Origin: Saprospiraceae bacterium
GTDB lineage: Bacteria > Bacteroidota > Bacteroidia > Chitinophagales > Saprospiraceae
Direction: 5' to 3'
Assembly: GCA_017995875.1 (NCBI GenBank)
Contig: JAGOIB010000007.1
Span: 1-8,567 of the forward strand
DNA length: 8,567 bases
In this document: one piece after another, positions 6,003-8,567 of the stretch
Layout of the letters: each line of letters starts with the position of its first letter
How positions within the stretch are numbered: position 1 is the stretch's first letter
Program-made: the position numbers and the translations under genes
The notes under the pieces: model-generated
Seen by the model: the letters and a program-made list of their open reading frames with translations, nothing else
The model's database searches: none
What the model was told of the DNA's origin: nothing

Positions 6003-7667
6003 ATGAAACAACTCCCATTTCTCATGGCCGTGCTTTTTCTTGTCAGCACCCAGCTGGATGCCCAGACCTTTAATTATGAAGAGGTCAAGTTTAAGTATAG
6101 CCTGCCGGCCAAAACACCTTTTACGACACCCTTCAAGACCATCACCGTGCGCTTTCATGGCGATGATCAGCTCAAACGCTATGGCATCCTGCAATCTGAC
6201 CTTTTAGCCACGGATTATAAATTCAAACGGTTCAGTAATGTACCGGAGCATGGTGACCTGCACCTTGATGTCTTCGTCGGCGCCCCGGAATACCTGGGTG
6301 TCGTGAAGGACAGTGAAACCAGAAAAGAAAATGAAGTTAATGTCACCTATTATTTCTATCGCGGCACAGTGATCACGCCGATGAATTATGAATTACGTGA
6401 CGGTGCCCGCAACCTGATCGAGGAGAAAATTACATACAGTGCAGGTGATCATTTATCCTTTACATCTGAAAGATATACTTCCTCAGCGGCCCTTGAACAA
6501 GCGTGGGAAAATGGCAAGGACATCACCATCAGTAAAAAAATGACAGAGACGCTGCGCAACAGTCTTAATTACACTGCCACCACCGTAAAAGACCGCTATG
6601 ATGACCAGGTGATCGCGGATGACATCACCATGTTTGACATTAAAAAACCGGAGAAGATAGGAGCTGAATTTATCAATACAGCTTTTGCAAAAATCAAAAG
6701 TGCGCTTGTCAAAAACCCGGTGATGTCCGATTGGGATGATGCCACAAAAACTGAAATCAAGACCTTGCTGACCAAAGGCACCACCTTTGATAAGGAAGAT
6801 AATGACCAACGCATCGCCTATGCGATCTGCCATTACGACCTGGCCGTTTTAAACCTGTACTGGAATGATATCGCTGCCGCTAAAACACACATTCGTCAAG
6901 GCAAACTTGCTGACCGCAAAGTATATGAATTTGAATTACTTGAAAAGCGGTTTCCAGCCATGGAAGGCCGCGGTGTACCGGATGCTGTTTCCTCCAAGGC
7001 ATATGCCGGCACCTATCAGGAAGGAGCAGACAGCAAACTTCCACCCATCAATGCTAAAGCAGGTGCAGCAGGAGCAAGTATCGCTGCAAATAAATCGAGA
7101 ACCATCGACACAGTTTACGCGCGCAATGGTGACATCATCATAGGCTATGTCACCTGCGTCCATAAGATGCGCAAAATGGGTGAAGGCGAGATGCACGACT
7201 TCGAAAAGGTAATTGTTAATCCGATCAACATGCCTCAACAGGAAGTCAGCGTCACCTATGATCAGATTATCTATATGCGCCATAAAGGCGGATATATGAT
7301 CCCGTTGCCAACAAAAATAGCGACTGCTCCCATCCCGCCGATACACCTTTATGAACCTGTGCGTGTTTCAGCAGATCAGAAACTTGCGTTGATGCGCACG
7401 GCGTATCACGAAAGCATGCCTTACGAACTGAGCAGCATGGACGGAAGAGCGTACCTCTATACCTATAAAGACAAAAAGCCTGGCGAGGAATATGAGATCT
7501 TACCAGTTTCTGTTGGTTCCAGATATATCCTTGGCATAAATGGTGCTCTTGCAAAAGATTTTGAATTCTGCGCAGCGATTGTTGAGAAAGCAAAGAATAA
7601 AACCTACAAGCAGACGGAAGAGTCGCTGGCGGGATTGGTCGGAGACTATGAAGGCTGCGTTGACTAA
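6003..7667 (+). CDS. Exported protein of unrecognised family, 554 residues
   Basis: I do not recognise this protein. It has a signal peptide (hydrophobic 4-16, likely cleavage LDA|QT after residue 20). Residues about 21-160 look beta-rich (for example [28 protein letters not shown]). Residues about 162-318 are largely helical, and [31 protein letters not shown] (271-301) is split by a turn like a tetratricopeptide-style helix pair. A flexible Ala/Gly/Ser/Lys stretch at about 340-365 leads into a second beta-rich part (366-525) that begins [14 protein letters not shown]. There are four cysteines in the mature chain (276, 385, 523, 552), which could form disulfides. No catalytic motif is evident. 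ATG 6003 fits the signal peptide; the leader (ATCCGAAAAACG) has no Shine-Dalgarno sequence. Repeat-filled gaps lie on both sides, suggesting a single-gene unit. A periplasmic or surface location is inferred. Confidence 0.85.
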   Translation: MKQLPFLMAVLFLVSTQLDAQTFNYEEVKFKYSLPAKTPFTTPFKTITVRFHGDDQLKRYGILQSDLLATDYKFKRFSNVPEHGDLHLDVFVGAPEYLGVVKDSETRKENEVNVTYYFYRGTVITPMNYELRDGARNLIEEKITYSAGDHLSFTSERYTSSAALEQAWENGKDITISKKMTETLRNSLNYTATTVKDRYDDQVIADDITMFDIKKPEKIGAEFINTAFAKIKSALVKNPVMSDWDDATKTEIKTLLTKGTTFDKEDNDQRIAYAICHYDLAVLNLYWNDIAAAKTHIRQGKLADRKVYEFELLEKRFPAMEGRGVPDAVSSKAYAGTYQEGADSKLPPINAKAGAAGASIAANKSRTIDTVYARNGDIIIGYVTCVHKMRKMGEGEMHDFEKVIVNPINMPQQEVSVTYDQIIYMRHKGGYMIPLPTKIATAPIPPIHLYEPVRVSADQKLALMRTAYHESMPYELSSMDGRAYLYTYKDKKPGEEYEILPVSVGSRYILGINGALAKDFEFCAAIVEKAKNKTYKQTEESLAGLVGDYEGCVD

Positions 7668-7672
7668 ACCGG

Positions 7673-7801
7673 AGCGTAAGAGCGTAAGAGCGTAAGAACG
7701 TAAGAGGTGTGAGAGCGTGAGAACGTGAGAACGTGAGAACGTGAGAACGTGAGAACGTGAGAACGTGAGAACGTGAGAACGTGAGAACGTGAGAACGTGT
7801 G
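7673..7801 (+). repeat. Octamer tandem array, core AACGTGAG
   Basis: Sixteen 8-9-base units run head to tail: three AGCGTAAG (7673-7696), AACGTAAG (7697-7704), a 9-base AGGTGTGAG (7705-7713), AGCGTGAG (7714-7721), nine perfect AACGTGAG (7722-7793) and AACGTGTG (7794-7801). The array starts six bases after the TAA of the upstream gene. Uniform units in the centre and variants at the ends are what slipped-strand expansion would leave. Confidence 0.95.
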
Positions 7802-7809
7802 GGAGTGAG

Positions 7810-7838
7810 TGTGAATTTGCTGTCGATCATGATTCACA
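7810..7838. repeat. Inverted repeat TGTGAAT/ATTCACA
   Basis: TGTGAAT (7810-7816) and ATTCACA (7832-7838) are perfect inverted copies around a 15-base loop that contains the palindrome ATCATGAT (7826-7833). It lies between the octamer array and the 38-bp repeats. There is no T-tract beyond a short TTT, so a terminator role for the upstream gene is doubtful. Confidence 0.5.
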
Positions 7839-7849
7839 TTTGCTCCGAG

Positions 7850-7925
7850 CTCATGCTTCGGCTCCGCTCAGCATAAGCAACTCACAACTCATGCTTCGGC
7901 TCCGCTCAGCACAAGCAACTCACAA
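7850..7925 (+). repeat. 38-bp direct repeat, two copies, each with a REP-like hairpin
   Basis: Copies at 7850-7887 and 7888-7925 are adjacent and differ at one base (T at 7874 against C at 7912). Each contains TGCT-TCGGCTCCGCTC-AGCA (7854-7873 and 7892-7911), a 4-bp stem with a 12-base loop; the first copy can extend to 5 bp (ATGCT/AGCAT). Each unit ends in CTCACAA, the heptamer of the array that follows, so the hairpin and heptamer were duplicated together. Confidence 0.92.
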
Positions 7926-7946
7926 CTCACAACTCACAACTGACAA
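7919..7946 (+). repeat. CTCACAA heptamer array abutting the next start codon
   Basis: CTCACAA at 7919, 7926 and 7933 is followed by the variant CTGACAA (7940-7946). Another copy lies at 7881-7887. The array ends four bases before the ATG at 7951, so it makes up the whole ribosome-binding region of the downstream lipoprotein gene. Confidence 0.9.
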
Positions 7947-7950
7947 ACCA

Positions 7951-8567
7951 ATGACCAAGTTTATATTCACCCTGGTTTTGTTATCATCTACCTTGATGAT
8001 CCAATGCCAGAGTTCATCTAATCTGAAAACAAAAAAACAAGCGATGACAAAACTCGATGGAGAATACATACTGCAAGGGATTCATGACATGGCTGCAGGT
8101 TTCAGGTTTACGCCTGATGGACGATTTGAATTTTTCTATATCTACGGAGTTTCTGACCGGAATGCCACCGGCACATATACGGTTGAGGGCGATACTGTCA
8201 AACTGAAAAGTGATAAAGAGCCCGGCAAGGATTTCAAGATCGATCATCAAAGCAAGAAAGGAAAGGGGTATACTATACAGGTAACCGCACCGAACGAATA
8301 CCTGTTACGCAATATCATTTGCATGTATTTTGACGGAGAAACCCCGGATGCATCTCAATCTAATGTCGTAGAAACAGATTCCAAAGGAATGATCCACCTG
8401 GATGTATCCTCTGTAGAAAACATTTATCTACGCCATGAAATATTTCCGGACATCCCGACGCTGATCAAAGACAAAAACAATCCAAATAATTATTTTGAAG
8501 TCTCCCTATTGCCTACACTTGGCCAGGTGAGTTTCAAAGGCATTGATCTTTTTATCAAAGGAGATAC
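7951..8567 (+). CDS. Probable lipoprotein, 3' end beyond window
   Basis: A frame opens at ATG 7951 and stays open to the window edge (205 codons plus two bases), so the gene is cut at its 3' end. The N-terminus, MTKFIFTLVLLSSTLMIQCQ, has a short hydrophobic core followed by MIQC with Cys19, a lipoprotein-type end although Gln at the -1 position is atypical; Ser/Lys-rich linker residues follow (20-33). Residues 34-125 read as a small beta-barrel or lipocalin-like module (LDGEYIL, FRFTPDGRFEFFYIYG, ATGTYTVEGDTVKLKS, GYTIQVTAPNEYLL), a style common in Bacteroidota lipoproteins but not diagnostic. A second beta-rich part starts near residue 140 (MIHLDV, NIYLRHEIF). No enzyme motif is seen. The leader is a CTCACAA repeat array, so expression may depend on it; no promoter could be picked out of the repeats. 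Confidence 0.85.
   Translation, partial: MTKFIFTLVLLSSTLMIQCQSSSNLKTKKQAMTKLDGEYILQGIHDMAAGFRFTPDGRFEFFYIYGVSDRNATGTYTVEGDTVKLKSDKEPGKDFKIDHQSKKGKGYTIQVTAPNEYLLRNIICMYFDGETPDASQSNVVETDSKGMIHLDVSSVENIYLRHEIFPDIPTLIKDKNNPNNYFEVSLLPTLGQVSFKGIDLFIKGD

Noticed and set aside
7673..7801. CRISPR array
   Set aside because: Units are 8 bases and contiguous with no spacers, and there are no cas genes.
7267..7830. Minus-strand open frame of 187 codons with repeated RSHVLTFS
   Set aside because: The peptide repeat is only the octamer array read in frame (three units make eight codons), and the rest lies antisense to the well-supported gene ending at 7667.
1..8567. A defence, secretion or mobile-element system
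   Set aside because: No nuclease, methylase, helicase, transposase, integrase or toxin motif was seen in any supported frame.

Overview
The window looks like a chromosomal stretch of a member of the Bacteroidota (Cytophagia/Chitinophagia-like). The reasons are these: starts preceded by A/T-rich leaders with no convincing Shine-Dalgarno sequence, a moderate GC content, exported proteins whose signal peptides end in ...AQ or SQ, a DUF4349 lipoprotein, and intergenic repeats of a style (ACGCAGAT units, TTCGRCTCCGCTCA hairpins, short CTCACAA arrays) that I associate with this phylum. All seven supported genes lie on the + strand and six of them encode envelope or exported proteins. No tRNA, rRNA, transposase, phage or CRISPR feature is visible.

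Layout. Bases 1-1116 hold the 3' three quarters of a multicopper oxidase with intact copper ligands and a natural six-histidine C-terminus. A small polytopic membrane protein follows after 54 bp and may share its transcript. A 363-bp gap with two inverted repeats and a weak promoter candidate precedes an exported PQQ-like beta-propeller protein (1945-3813), which is closed by a very strong 18-bp-stem terminator. A DUF4349 lipoprotein (4070-4879) comes next, then a short stretch that may contain a decayed coding fragment, then a small outer-membrane-barrel-like protein (5034-5717).

The 285-bp gap at 5718-6002 is built largely of intergenic repeat elements. It precedes a 554-residue exported protein of no family I recognise (6003-7667). 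The 283-bp gap at 7668-7950 is the most unusual part. Sixteen-odd octamers (core AACGTGAG, nine perfect copies) start six bases after the stop codon. They are followed by a hairpin, a 38-bp unit present twice that carries a REP-like hairpin, and a CTCACAA heptamer array that stops four bases before the ATG of the last gene. That gene encodes a probable lipoprotein and runs off the window at 8567.

How the genes work together cannot be settled from sequence alone. The common theme is the cell envelope: periplasmic oxidase, membrane protein, secreted propeller, lipoproteins and a barrel. I found no convincing new multi-gene system. The best lead is the repeat biology: three hairpins with the same 12-base loop and a compensatory base-pair change in the stem, plus two different short tandem arrays at the edges of genes.
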